A stretch of DNA of 56,138 nucleotides from an uncultured Burkholderiales bacterium (lineage in GTDB: Bacteria; Pseudomonadota; Gammaproteobacteria; Burkholderiales; Burkholderiaceae_C): assembly GCA_903838355.1 (NCBI GenBank), contig CAILYC010000003.1, positions 1 to 56,138 of the forward strand. Direction: 5' to 3'. Under the pieces are notes generated by a model. That model did not search any database. It was not told the origin of the DNA and saw only the letters and a program-made list of their open reading frames with translations. Positions 38,388-47,254 of the stretch are shown here, piece after piece. A program made the translations under genes and the position numbers. Numbering within the stretch: position 1 is the stretch's first letter; every line of letters starts with the position of its first letter.

Positions 38388-40922
38388 TCAAAGCGTTGCG
38401 TCTCTGAGGGTTTGCACAACTGAATTTTTCAAGACCCCCTTCAGGCCCCAGCTCCCGGCCATCCAAGCCAAGATGGCGCCCACCAAAACCCCTTGCAGCA
38501 GCAAAAAGGCATTGGGAGACCAAGGGAAGTCAAAGACATATTGGGCCAAAGCGCCGCCAATAAGCCAGGCCATGGCGCTCGATAGAAATCCTGACCAGGC
38601 ACCCATGGCGAGGAGCTCCGTGCGCTGCACGTGAATGAGCAGCGTTTGGGTGGCCCCCAAAGCACGCAAGATGGCCTGGTCGCGAAGGCGCTCGTTTCGA
38701 GACAGGCCAATCGCTGCCAATAAAACGCCCAGACCCGCGGCCAAGGTGAAGCCAAACAAGGCCTCAATGGCCAAGGTGACTTGGTCCAAGACGGATTGGA
38801 TTTGCTCGAGTGTGGCGTCCATGTCCACTTCTGTGATGTTGGGAAATTGACGAATCAAGGCGTTGTCAAAGTGGTTTTCTGGGGGCGCACGAAAAGACGC
38901 AATGAAAGTCAAAGGCACATCATCGCGCATGTCGGCGGCGTTGAACATGACAAAGAAATTGGCCCGCATTGATGTCCAATTGACCTCACGAATCGAGGTG
39001 ATTTCCCCCCCATGTGACTCACCCGCGACATCAAAGACCAATCGGTCGCCCAGATGAAGCCCCAGGGTCTTGGCCATGCCCGCTTCCACGCTCAGCCCTT
39101 TGGGGGATTTTGCACTCCAAAGGCCTTGGGTGATGCGATTGTGCTCGGGGGCATGGTTGGCAAAGGACAGGTTAAAGGAGTGGTCAACAAGACGGCGTGC
39201 TTGATCAAGGCTGTAATCTTGTGCTCGGACAGGGTGATCATTGATGGTGATCAAGCGCCCTCTGAACATGGGGTACCAATCCAAGTTGCCCACTTGGTGT
39301 GCACGAAGGTAGGCTTGAAAGGACTCACTTTGTCCTGGGGACACATTGATGACAAAGCGGTTGGGCGCGTCTTTGGGGGAACTTTTTTGCCAGCTTTGGA
39401 TCAAATCGGTTCTTAAAAGGACCAAGAGCATCAAGGCCAACAAGCCCACCGACAAGGCGCTCACTTGCAGCAGTGTGTAGGCCGGCCTTGATGTCAACTG
39501 GCGCAGGGCCAATGTCAGTCCAATGGGGAGAGAGATTTTTCTCTGGAGAAAGAGTAAAAGTTGTACAGCGCCCCAGGTCAGCAGGGCAAACACCAAGATG
39601 GCCAGTGCAAACCCGCCCACCACCAGGAAGCCCAATTTCAAGTTTTGGCTCACCGTCAACATGAGCGCAGCAAACCCGCCCAATCCCAAGGCCAGCACCC
39701 CGAGCGTCAAACCTTTGGGGGGACCCAAATCGCGGCGAATGATCCTCAGGGGTGTCACGCGAGACAACTGCATGATGGGTGGCCAACCAAAGGTCATCAA
39801 CAAGGCAAGGCCTGTCGCCAGACCTTGCCACCAAGGCGCGGCTGAGGGCCAAGGCAGATCCTTTTCCAAAAGACCCGTGAGCAGTTCAATCAGGCCCAAA
39901 TGCATACCAAAACCCAAGAACAGCCCGGTAACGGACGCGAGCAGAGCCACTGCACCAAACTCGATCAAATAGACTTTCTCAATGCTCGATTGGGTTTGAC
40001 CGAGCACGCGGTAAAGTGCGCAGTCGTTGAGTCGCTTCATGGCAAAGCCTCTGGCCGCCAAGGCCACGGCCACAGCGCAGAGCAAGGCACAAAGGAGGGA
40101 GACCAAGTGCAAGAAAGCGGCGGCCTTGTCCAAGGTCGCACGCATCTCGGGTCGCCCGTCTTGAAGGGTCTCGAGCCGTATCCCTCTCATGCGGGGGTCA
40201 CCAAGCTCGGCATTGAGCCAGGTTTGGTATTGCGCCAAACGGTCTCTCGAGCCGGCCAGCCCCAGTCGCCAATTGATGCGTGAGCCTTCAAGCACCAAAT
40301 GGGTGGCGGGCAAGTCGAGCACATTGATCATCACCCGGGGAGAGAAATTCATGAAGCCTGAACCTTTGTCGGGTTCATCTTCGATCACGGCACAGGCACA
40401 CAAAGTGACATCGCCCAGGACAATCTTGTCACCCACTGACAATGACAAGAAGTCGAGCACACTGGGGTCAACCCAGGCCTCGCCGGGCAAAGGTCTCCCC
40501 TGGTGTTTGGGGCTTGTTGATCGTGTCGCTGTGCCCACGGGGGTGGGGTCACGCAGTTTCATCACGCCTTTGAGGGGGTAGCTCTCTTGCACGGCTTTGA
40601 GGGAGACCAGGTGTGTGGCCGCATCCACCGCTTGGGCTGAGCGTGCCATGGTTGAGAGTGTCAAAGTTTGGGACAACTGAAGACCCAAGGATTGGGCCTG
40701 GTGTTTGAATGCCATGGGCACTTCACGGTCGCTCACCACCACCAAGTCACCCCCCAGGAGTTGGGTGGCATGGGACTCCAAGCCACGTTCGAGTCGATCG
40801 GACAAAAAAGACACCGAACTCATGGCGGCAACACCCAAGCAGACCGAAAAAAAGAGCAGTTTGAGCTCACCCGAGCGCAGATCTCTCAAGGTCGAGCGCA
40901 ACGCTGTTTTAAAGGCATTCAT
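38388..40922 (-). CDS. FtsX-type ABC transporter permease (YbbP-like)
   Basis: The product has 844 residues with about ten hydrophobic segments: one N-terminal (~22-42), two FtsX-like membrane blocks (~260-500 and ~715-835) and large extracytoplasmic loops. LRDLRSGELKLLFFSVCLGV near the start and the block AAIGLSRNERLRDQAILRALGA at the end are typical of YbbP/lipoprotein-release-like permeases. No ATPase gene (YbbA type) lies next to it in this window, so its partner is elsewhere or unknown. It starts 21 bases after FdhD. Confidence 0.85.
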   Translation of the reverse strand: MNAFKTALRSTLRDLRSGELKLLFFSVCLGVAAMSSVSFLSDRLERGLESHATQLLGGDLVVVSDREVPMAFKHQAQSLGLQLSQTLTLSTMARSAQAVDAATHLVSLKAVQESYPLKGVMKLRDPTPVGTATRSTSPKHQGRPLPGEAWVDPSVLDFLSLSVGDKIVLGDVTLCACAVIEDEPDKGSGFMNFSPRVMINVLDLPATHLVLEGSRINWRLGLAGSRDRLAQYQTWLNAELGDPRMRGIRLETLQDGRPEMRATLDKAAAFLHLVSLLCALLCAVAVALAARGFAMKRLNDCALYRVLGQTQSSIEKVYLIEFGAVALLASVTGLFLGFGMHLGLIELLTGLLEKDLPWPSAAPWWQGLATGLALLMTFGWPPIMQLSRVTPLRIIRRDLGPPKGLTLGVLALGLGGFAALMLTVSQNLKLGFLVVGGFALAILVFALLTWGAVQLLLFLQRKISLPIGLTLALRQLTSRPAYTLLQVSALSVGLLALMLLVLLRTDLIQSWQKSSPKDAPNRFVINVSPGQSESFQAYLRAHQVGNLDWYPMFRGRLITINDHPVRAQDYSLDQARRLVDHSFNLSFANHAPEHNRITQGLWSAKSPKGLSVEAGMAKTLGLHLGDRLVFDVAGESHGGEITSIREVNWTSMRANFFVMFNAADMRDDVPLTFIASFRAPPENHFDNALIRQFPNITEVDMDATLEQIQSVLDQVTLAIEALFGFTLAAGLGVLLAAIGLSRNERLRDQAILRALGATQTLLIHVQRTELLAMGAWSGFLSSAMAWLIGGALAQYVFDFPWSPNAFLLLQGVLVGAILAWMAGSWGLKGVLKNSVVQTLRDATL

Positions 40923-40943
40923 AAATTAGTTGGGCTTGCGGGT

Positions 40944-41846
40944 TTAGGGCTTGTCGCTGCTGGGCAGTCCCAGTGGCATCACCAAGCGGTGTGTTGCGCT
41001 GTAGCACAAAAAGCTCTGGTGCAAGGCGCGCCCCAGGCAGCACAAATCCAAATTCTGCGCGAGTTCAAGGCCCATTTGGGTGATGCCGCTTCGAGAGATG
41101 ATGATGGGCACACTCAATTGAGCGGATTTCAAAATCATTTCGCTCGTGAGTCGACCCGTTGTGTAAAAGATGGGCCGAAAGTGCGGTTGTGCAGTCCATT
41201 GGGGGTTCATCCATAGCCAACCCGCCAGGGTGTCGATGGCATTGTGGCGCCCCACGTCTTCGACGGACATCAAGGCCTGGGTGCCATTGAACAAGGCACA
41301 GGCGTGGACCGAGCCCGCCGACTTGTAGGTGCTGTCTTGGGTGCGCGCTGTGTTCACGATCTCGAACACTTCATTGCGATCAATCGAGCCTGGGGGCAGG
41401 GTCATTTGCTGGAGTTCTTCAAACAAATGACTGTAGAGGCTGCCTTGGCCGCAGCCTGAGGTGATGGTGATGGAGGGCTGGGGGTGGCCAAGAGAATCCG
41501 CATCCGCATCCGCGTGCACTTGACGCTGCAGTCTGGTCATTTTGGTCTTCACTGCGGCCACGCCTGCGCCGTGTTCGCCCCCGCTCCAGTCCACTGTGAT
41601 GGACTCGAGGTCCTCGGCCTTGGCGAGGAGGCGTTGGTTTCTCAAGTAGCCCAGCACCAACCACTCTGGGTAGGCGCCCAGGGTCATGAGGGTGACGATT
41701 TCTACCTTGTCGAGATAAATCGTCAACGCACGTTCGCACGGAATGCTCATGGTCTGCACTTCACCCTGGGCATTCACGGCTTGGATGGTGTGGGTGAGCG
41801 CGGCGCGCGCTTGCGTCAAGTGCGGTAATGAAGTTTGATGTGACAA
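40944..41846 (-). CDS. fdhD: Formate dehydrogenase accessory sulfurtransferase FdhD
   Basis: FdhD passes sulfur from IscS to the molybdenum cofactor of formate dehydrogenase. The product has 300 residues. Signatures: CERALTIYLDKVEI, TSGCGQGSLYS with the catalytic-type Cys (~132; the second Cys of the CxxC is not kept), SVHACALFNGTQALMSVEDVGRHNAID and RLTSEMILKSAQLSVPIIIS. No formate dehydrogenase gene is in this window. It leads a reverse-strand group of three genes. Confidence 0.93.
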   Translation of the reverse strand: MSHQTSLPHLTQARAALTHTIQAVNAQGEVQTMSIPCERALTIYLDKVEIVTLMTLGAYPEWLVLGYLRNQRLLAKAEDLESITVDWSGGEHGAGVAAVKTKMTRLQRQVHADADADSLGHPQPSITITSGCGQGSLYSHLFEELQQMTLPPGSIDRNEVFEIVNTARTQDSTYKSAGSVHACALFNGTQALMSVEDVGRHNAIDTLAGWLWMNPQWTAQPHFRPIFYTTGRLTSEMILKSAQLSVPIIISRSGITQMGLELAQNLDLCCLGRALHQSFLCYSATHRLVMPLGLPSSDKP

Positions 41847-42001
41847 GGACTTTGAGATTTAAAAGAAAAACCGTGGCATGAATTTCGACCCCGAAAGGAT
41901 CGGCCTCGCGCTGTCAATACCAATCGAGCTTAACAGAGCAAAACGCCTGACTCAAGCCGCTTGCTCGATTGACCCTGCAATATCCCTAGTCATTCTCCGT
42001 A

Positions 42002-42031
42002 TTGACGCGAGGGGGGGCTTGTATTTAAGAT
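42002..42031 (+). promoter_or_regulatory. Sigma-70 promoter for the cupin operon
   Basis: TTGACG (42002-42007), 18 bases, then TAAGAT (42026-42031), close to TTGACA/TATAAT. The predicted transcript start is near 42038, giving a leader of ~135 bases before the cupin start at 42175. It is in the divergent gap between fdhD and the cupin gene. Confidence 0.6.
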
Positions 42032-42033
42032 GT

Positions 42034-42060
42034 AAGAACGACGTTCTTTTATATGGAACG
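42034..42060 (+). promoter_or_regulatory. Palindromic operator candidate at the promoter start
   Basis: AAGAACG A CGTTCTT (42034-42048) is a perfect 15-base palindrome with a central A. A third GAACG (42056-42060) repeats the half site after a TTTTATATG spacer. It covers the expected +1, as a repressor site would. The regulator is not obvious nearby. Confidence 0.5.
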
Positions 42061-42174
42061 TTGTGGCATGGCTTTCCAGGTCCGCGACAAAATGCAAAAG
42101 ATCAGCAGAGGTCTTGTTTTGTCGCCGTTTTTTCAACACCCCCTTCAACACCCCTTCAACAATACCCAAGCATC

Positions 42175-43398
42175 ATGCCCCACGACAAAGACACCAGCCA
42201 TTGGCACGAGCCTGCCGGACATAAACGTGCAGGACACGGCGAGTTTAAAAAGCAACCCACTCCCTATGATGCCTTCATGCAAGAGGAGGGCATTCCGGTA
42301 TTTCGAGGCGTGGGCATCAGCAAGGTTCAAAATTTGGCCCTGATGCCGTGGAAAAGAACCGGTGGCAAAGGCCACTATATCCAGTTGTTTGGCACTGAAA
42401 CCCGCTGGGGCTGCCATGTCGTTGAGGTGCCCGCTGCCGGCGCACTTCACCCGGAGCGGCACATGTATGAAGAGATTTATTTGGTGGTCGAGGGGCGCGG
42501 CTCCACCGAGGTTTGGCAAGAGGGGGACAAGAAAAAGCATGTCTTTGAGTGGCAAAAAGGTTCTATGTTTTCGATACCGATCAACGCTTGGCATCGGATT
42601 GTGAACGCGACCAACAGTGGTGCTTTGCTCTTGGGGGGGACAACCGCTCCCAATGTGCTCAATATGCTTCAAAACACAGAAGCGGTTTTTAACAACCCTT
42701 TTATTTTTAGGGACCGCTTCAACGGGGCGGATGATTTTTACAAAGCCCAAGATGAAATTGAGCCCGATCCGGTGCGAGGCTTGGCCATGCGCCGCACCAA
42801 TTTCATACCCGATGTGGTGCACTGCGAGCTGCCCTTGGACAACCGCAGATCCCCGGGCTACCGACGCATTGAGCCATTCATGACCAACAATTGTTTTTAC
42901 TTTTGGATTGGCCAGCATGAAAACGGGCGTTACTCCAAAGCGCATGCGCACACCTCGGCTGCGGTGCTGATTTGTTTGAACGGCAAAGGCTACACCTACA
43001 CCTGGCCTGAAAAAGAGGGCATCAATCCTTGGAAAGACGGCAAGCCCGAGGTGGTCAAGCGCATCGATTATGAGCCAGTGGGCTTGGTGTCTGCCGCACC
43101 CGGCGGAGCACGCTGGTACCACCAGCATTTCAGTGCAGGCAAAGAGGCGCTGCGCTTGACCGCTTGGTTTGGTCCGCACAATCCAGGCCGCGACCCGGGT
43201 GCCCCTGGAGAAAAGCACACCGACTACACCGCGCAAGAGCTCACTGAAGAGGGGGGTACCGCCATACCCTATTGGATGGAAGACCCCTACATTCGCAAAG
43301 AATACCAGGCCTTGATCAAGGCCAATGGTGTGCCCGATCGCATGGAGCCAGCATGGTATGAAGTGCCCGAAGGACAAGCCCATTTCGCCAAGAAATGA
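42175..43398 (+). CDS. Two-cupin protein (dioxygenase-like)
   Basis: The product has ~407 residues from ATG 42175. The frame remains open upstream to 41878, but the added 99 residues have no conserved look and contain the promoter and operator. Two cupin halves are visible: LHPERHMYEEIYLVVEGRG (H92, H96, E99/E100) and KAHAHTSAAVLICLNGKGY (H257, H259), then RWYHQHFSAGKEALRLTAWF. This is like bicupin dioxygenases/isomerases of the gentisate-dioxygenase type; an Fe or Mn centre is plausible. Its substrate is unknown. Its stop overlaps the EutA-like start by 4 bases (ATGA), indicating coupled translation. Confidence 0.8.
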   Translation: MPHDKDTSHWHEPAGHKRAGHGEFKKQPTPYDAFMQEEGIPVFRGVGISKVQNLALMPWKRTGGKGHYIQLFGTETRWGCHVVEVPAAGALHPERHMYEEIYLVVEGRGSTEVWQEGDKKKHVFEWQKGSMFSIPINAWHRIVNATNSGALLLGGTTAPNVLNMLQNTEAVFNNPFIFRDRFNGADDFYKAQDEIEPDPVRGLAMRRTNFIPDVVHCELPLDNRRSPGYRRIEPFMTNNCFYFWIGQHENGRYSKAHAHTSAAVLICLNGKGYTYTWPEKEGINPWKDGKPEVVKRIDYEPVGLVSAAPGGARWYHQHFSAGKEALRLTAWFGPHNPGRDPGAPGEKHTDYTAQELTEEGGTAIPYWMEDPYIRKEYQALIKANGVPDRMEPAWYEVPEGQAHFAKK

Positions 43399-44924
43399 GT
43401 CACGAGGCGGGAGGCCGCATCTTTTTTAGCAACATCAAGAGAAGTCTTGAAGTCGAGGACGAGATCGTCCTCATCAGTGTGGGGGTGGACATTGGATCGT
43501 CCACTTCGCATTTGGTGTTTTCTAGACTGGTGATGGAGCGCTTGGACAATCGCTACATCGTGAGCGAGAGGACCGTGCTCCATGAGTCCGACGTGTTGCT
43601 GACCCCCTATGCAGAGAATCAGACCATAGATGCAGAGCGTTTAGGTCAATTCATCGAGTCGCAGTACGAGGCCGCTGGCATCACCCCTGCAAAAATTGAC
43701 ACCGGGGCCTTGATTCTGACCGGTGTGGCCGTTCGCAGAAGCAATGCCCGCGCCATTGCAGATTTGTTTGCCCAAGAGGCGGGTAAATTTGTCTCTGTGA
43801 GTGCGGGAGATGCGCTGGAGACCACCTTGGCCGCCTTTGGTTCGGGTGCCGCCGCTTTGTCGATCCGCACCGCTCAGGTGGTGATGAACATTGACATGGG
43901 GGGAGGGACCACCAAGTTTGCCGTTTGCAGCCAGGGCCAAGTGGTCGATATCACGGCGCTCGATGTGGGCGCTCGGATTGTGTCTTTTGACAGTCATGGG
44001 CGTGTCAACCGCATCGAAGAAGCGGCCAAACAATTGGCGCTAGAGGCCCAAGTGAACTTGGCGTTGGGGGAGCCTTTGGAGGAAATTGATCGATTGAAAC
44101 TGGTTCAATTGATGGCCCAACGCGTCCTCCAAGTGGCCCATCACACCCAGGACACACCACTGCCAGATGCCGTCTTGGGTCTTTTGCGATTGGACCCCAT
44201 GGGGTATGGTCACCATCCCACGATTCTCACGTTTTCAGGGGGAGTGTCAGAATACCTCTATGACCGACAAACGGCCAGTTTCAATGACTTGGGGGCTGAC
44301 CTCGCTTGTGAGGTCAAGCGCCTGGTGCTCACGCAGTGGCCTGACATTGAATTGCGCGAACCCATGCAAGGCATTCGTGCAACCGTGGTGGGTGCTTCTC
44401 AATACACTGTTCAGGTCAGCGGCAGCACCATTTTTGTGGAGCCCAAGGAGACTCTGCCGCTGCGCAACATTGCAGTCATAGCTCCAGAATTGGATTTGAG
44501 CGCGGAAGTTTTGGAGCCAGACGTCATTGCCCAAGCGATTCGAAAATCCCTGCGTCGGCTCGATTTGCATGAGGGTGAAACGGTGGTTGCTCTGTTTTAT
44601 CAATGGGGTGGTTCTGCTGGCTACGCCCGCTTGGATGCATTTTGCAGTGGTGTTCAATCTGGCCTTGGCGCCTTGATTGCCAAAGGCCGTCCTGTCGTGC
44701 TGGTCGGGGAAGCCGATTGCGCAGGTCTCATCGGTATCCACTGTCAGCAAGAACGTCAATTTGGCGTACCCGTGATATCGGTGGATGGGGTGACACTCAC
44801 AGAACTCAATTTTGTGGACATTGGCGAAATGCTAGAGACCTCGGGGGCAGTTCCCGTGGTGATCAAATCCTTGGTGTTTCCAGCCTCCAGCGGTCTGGGC
44901 AAAAGCGGTTTTTCTGCGGACTAA
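43395..44924 (+). CDS. EutA-like ethanolamine ammonia-lyase reactivase family protein
   Basis: The product has 509 residues. It matches EutA: SVGVDIGSSTSHLVFSRLVM near residue 28, YEAAGITPAKIDTGALILTG, VSAGDALETTLAAFGSGAAAL and VMNIDMGGGTTKFAVC, all of the actin-like ATPase fold. EutA reactivates the B12-dependent ethanolamine ammonia-lyase in E. coli. No eutB or eutC and no microcompartment gene is in this window, so it may serve a different enzyme or ethanolamine lyase encoded elsewhere. It is coupled to the cupin gene. Confidence 0.85.
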   Translation: MSHEAGGRIFFSNIKRSLEVEDEIVLISVGVDIGSSTSHLVFSRLVMERLDNRYIVSERTVLHESDVLLTPYAENQTIDAERLGQFIESQYEAAGITPAKIDTGALILTGVAVRRSNARAIADLFAQEAGKFVSVSAGDALETTLAAFGSGAAALSIRTAQVVMNIDMGGGTTKFAVCSQGQVVDITALDVGARIVSFDSHGRVNRIEEAAKQLALEAQVNLALGEPLEEIDRLKLVQLMAQRVLQVAHHTQDTPLPDAVLGLLRLDPMGYGHHPTILTFSGGVSEYLYDRQTASFNDLGADLACEVKRLVLTQWPDIELREPMQGIRATVVGASQYTVQVSGSTIFVEPKETLPLRNIAVIAPELDLSAEVLEPDVIAQAIRKSLRRLDLHEGETVVALFYQWGGSAGYARLDAFCSGVQSGLGALIAKGRPVVLVGEADCAGLIGIHCQQERQFGVPVISVDGVTLTELNFVDIGEMLETSGAVPVVIKSLVFPASSGLGKSGFSAD

Positions 44925-44937
44925 ATTCCAAAAAAAC

Positions 44938-45948
44938 ATGCTCTACCCTTCGATTGAACCGTTTAATTCAGGCTGGTTAGAAGTCAGCCCAGGTGAGAAA
45001 ATTTACTGGGAGGAATGTGGCAACAAGGCCGGGGTACCCATTGTCTTTGTCCATGGGGGACCGGGCGCGGGTTGTTCTGAGACCTCAAGGCGGCTTTTTG
45101 ATCCACAAAAATTCCGAGTCGTTTTATGGGATCAGCGTGCTTGTGGACGCTCACAGTCTTTGGGACCCTTGAGTGACTTGACGCTCGAGCATTTGGTCCA
45201 AGATCTGGAGCGGGTGCGGCAACACCTCGGGATAGATCAGTGGGTGCTGTTTGGCGGCTCTTGGGGCACGACCTTGAGTTTGGCTTATGCCCAGATTCAT
45301 CCCCAGCAGGTCAGCGGCTTGCTGCTGCGCGGGGTTTTTACGGCCTCGACATCGGAGTTGGCCTGGTTGTATCAAGAAGGCGGTGCAGCGCAAGTATTCC
45401 CGCAAGAATGGTCCATGTTTTCCCAAATTTTGAAGCATGACAAAGTTGGACTTGAAAAAGACAATAAAGATGCCCTTGGATTGCCCGATCAAGGCCAGAC
45501 CTTGGTTCAAGAATATACTTGGCGCGATTTTTTAAAGGCTTATTTGGCGGCACTGCTGAGCCAAGACCTTCAAACTCAAGAAAGCGCAGCCTTTTCTTGG
45601 GCCCATTGGGAGCATTCAATCATGAGCGTTCCAGGTTTACCCAAGCTCGCCCCACAGGACATGGGGCGCAATCGATCCATGGCCATTCAATCTTGTCATT
45701 TGTTTTTGAATGATCCATGGCTCAGGGATGAAAAACGCTGGGCCTCCTATGAGGATATTCAACATTTGCCGTGTTTGATCGTGCAAGGCCAGTTTGATAT
45801 CGTAACGCCCATGAAAACGGCGCATGCTTTGCATCAAAAATGGGACAACAGCCAACTCGTTCAAGTCCCTGGCGCCGGACATGCGAGTTCGGACCCCGAG
45901 TTGATGCAAGCATTGATCAAGAGTCTAGATCAATGGCCAGGGCGGTAA
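44938..45948 (+). CDS. pip: Proline iminopeptidase
   Basis: Serine aminopeptidase of the alpha/beta hydrolase fold that removes N-terminal proline. The product has 336 residues. Oxyanion motif HGGPGAG (39-45), nucleophile in LFGGSWGTT (S108), then the acid QGQFDIVTP and His in VPGAGHASS. DQRACGRS replaces the usual DQRGCGRS. It follows the EutA-like stop by 13 bases, so is probably in the same transcript. Confidence 0.93.
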   Translation: MLYPSIEPFNSGWLEVSPGEKIYWEECGNKAGVPIVFVHGGPGAGCSETSRRLFDPQKFRVVLWDQRACGRSQSLGPLSDLTLEHLVQDLERVRQHLGIDQWVLFGGSWGTTLSLAYAQIHPQQVSGLLLRGVFTASTSELAWLYQEGGAAQVFPQEWSMFSQILKHDKVGLEKDNKDALGLPDQGQTLVQEYTWRDFLKAYLAALLSQDLQTQESAAFSWAHWEHSIMSVPGLPKLAPQDMGRNRSMAIQSCHLFLNDPWLRDEKRWASYEDIQHLPCLIVQGQFDIVTPMKTAHALHQKWDNSQLVQVPGAGHASSDPELMQALIKSLDQWPGR

Positions 45949-46108
45949 GCTTTAGAGGTCAGTTGCTCTCGCAAAACCAAAGGTGAATATGTTTCAATTG
46001 GATGGCTTTCAAAAAAAACGGGTAAATGGGTTGGGGCCAGGATTCATCAGTCCTTCTCGCTGGCGCTTAAAAGTGTGTTCGACTGCAAGCTCCATCAAGA
46101 AGGTGTCG

Positions 46109-47209
46109 ATGACAACCATTGAGTTGTTGCTCGCCATGGTGCTTTTATTCTTGTTCTTCCAGTCACACGCCCACGCGCAAAAAATCAGTGGTCCGGTTGG
46201 CGTAGCAGTGGGCAAGCCCATAGCTGCCAAGGGTGAGGCCTTGTCCCCGGCGGAGCAAATCTATCTGTACCAAGGCGCTGATCGTGCCACTTGGCTCTTG
46301 GAGCACGCCAAGAAAGAAGGGAGTTTGACGCTTTATACGTCTTTGTCACCAACCGAGGCGATGCCACTGATGAAAGAGTTTGAAAAGAGGTACGGCTTGC
46401 ATGTGGACATCTGGCGGGCTTTGAGCGATGGGGTTCTCCAACGCGTACTCAATGAGACGAAGGCCAAGCGTTACACCGTGGACGTGGTGGAGACCAATGG
46501 ACCTGAGATGGAGATCATGGCCAGAGAAAAAATGTTCTCCGAGTTTTACAGTCCATCACAAACCGAATTGCCCCCCGCCATGATCCCCAAGCATCGGCTC
46601 TGGATGCCCGATCGGTTGAATTTCTTTGTCGTGGCATTCAATACTTTGAAAGTCAAGAAAGAGGATCTGCCCACGCATTTGGAGGGTTTTATCAATTCCA
46701 AATGGAATTCAAGGCTAGGGCTAGAAGCCACCGATGCCGAATGGATGGGCGGGTTGATGAACGCTTTGGGTGAGAGTCGAGGCAATGCCTTTTTTAAAAA
46801 ACTCGCAGACATGAAGCCCGACGTGAGAAAGGGCCACATTTTGCTAGCGCAAATGATTGCCAGTGGAGAAGTGGATGTGGGCTTGACCATCTACAACGCC
46901 AATGCCCAATCGCTCAAGCAAAGGGGTGCAAACATTGATTGGGTGGCCATTGAGCCAACCCTTGCAAGACCTCAAGGCATTGCCTTGTCCAAACATGCAG
47001 GACACCCCTATAGCGCCTTGATGTTTGCAGACTTTATTTTGTCCCCTGCTGCACAACAAATATTGGACAACATGGGACGCCCACCCGCCAATACCACCAT
47101 CAAATCGAACTTGAACAATTTCAATTATGTCTTGACCGATCCAGGTTTGGTCGTGGACGAGGCTGAAAAGTGGAGTCAGACTTGGAATAAGCTCTTTTTG
47201 GTCAAGTGA
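46109..47209 (+). CDS. Periplasmic iron-type ABC transporter substrate-binding protein
   Basis: From ATG 46109 the product has 366 residues; AAGG lies 6 bases before it. The signal peptide is ELLLAMVLLFLFFQSHAHAQ. The mature part resembles FbpA/AfuA-type binding proteins: GSLTLYTSLSPTEAMPLMKEF, DVVETNGPEMEIMARE, and LILSPAAQQILDNMGRPP-like end (DFILSPAAQQILDNMGRPP). Earlier in-frame starts (45983) lead into sequence without conserved look. No permease or ATPase gene is adjacent, so its transporter is elsewhere. It is the last forward gene before a convergent membrane protein. Confidence 0.85.
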   Translation: MTTIELLLAMVLLFLFFQSHAHAQKISGPVGVAVGKPIAAKGEALSPAEQIYLYQGADRATWLLEHAKKEGSLTLYTSLSPTEAMPLMKEFEKRYGLHVDIWRALSDGVLQRVLNETKAKRYTVDVVETNGPEMEIMAREKMFSEFYSPSQTELPPAMIPKHRLWMPDRLNFFVVAFNTLKVKKEDLPTHLEGFINSKWNSRLGLEATDAEWMGGLMNALGESRGNAFFKKLADMKPDVRKGHILLAQMIASGEVDVGLTIYNANAQSLKQRGANIDWVAIEPTLARPQGIALSKHAGHPYSALMFADFILSPAAQQILDNMGRPPANTTIKSNLNNFNYVLTDPGLVVDEAEKWSQTWNKLFLVK

Positions 47210-47221
47210 ATGGTTTGGTTG

Positions 47222-47242
47222 AAGACCCAAAGATGGGGTCTT
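47222..47242 (+). terminator. Hairpin between two convergent genes
   Basis: AAGACCC (47222-47228) pairs with GGGTCTT (47236-47242) around a 7-base loop. It lies 12 bases past one stop and 12 before the convergent stop, so it may serve both directions. There is no T-run. Confidence 0.5.
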
Positions 47243-47254
47243 GGCGAGGGTCAT

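Noticed and set aside
41488-41515. Short hexanucleotide repeat inside fdhD (Ala-Asp repeats)
   Set aside because: It is only about three units, in frame and within a variable loop, so it is unlikely to be a phase-variation tract.
41878-42174. N-terminal extension of the cupin protein in the same open frame
   Set aside because: The extension has no family-like sequence and contains the predicted promoter and operator; ATG 42175 begins the conserved part.
42145-43383. Reverse-strand 412-residue frame opposite the cupin gene
   Set aside because: The forward frame has clear cupin motifs; the reverse frame is its antisense shadow.
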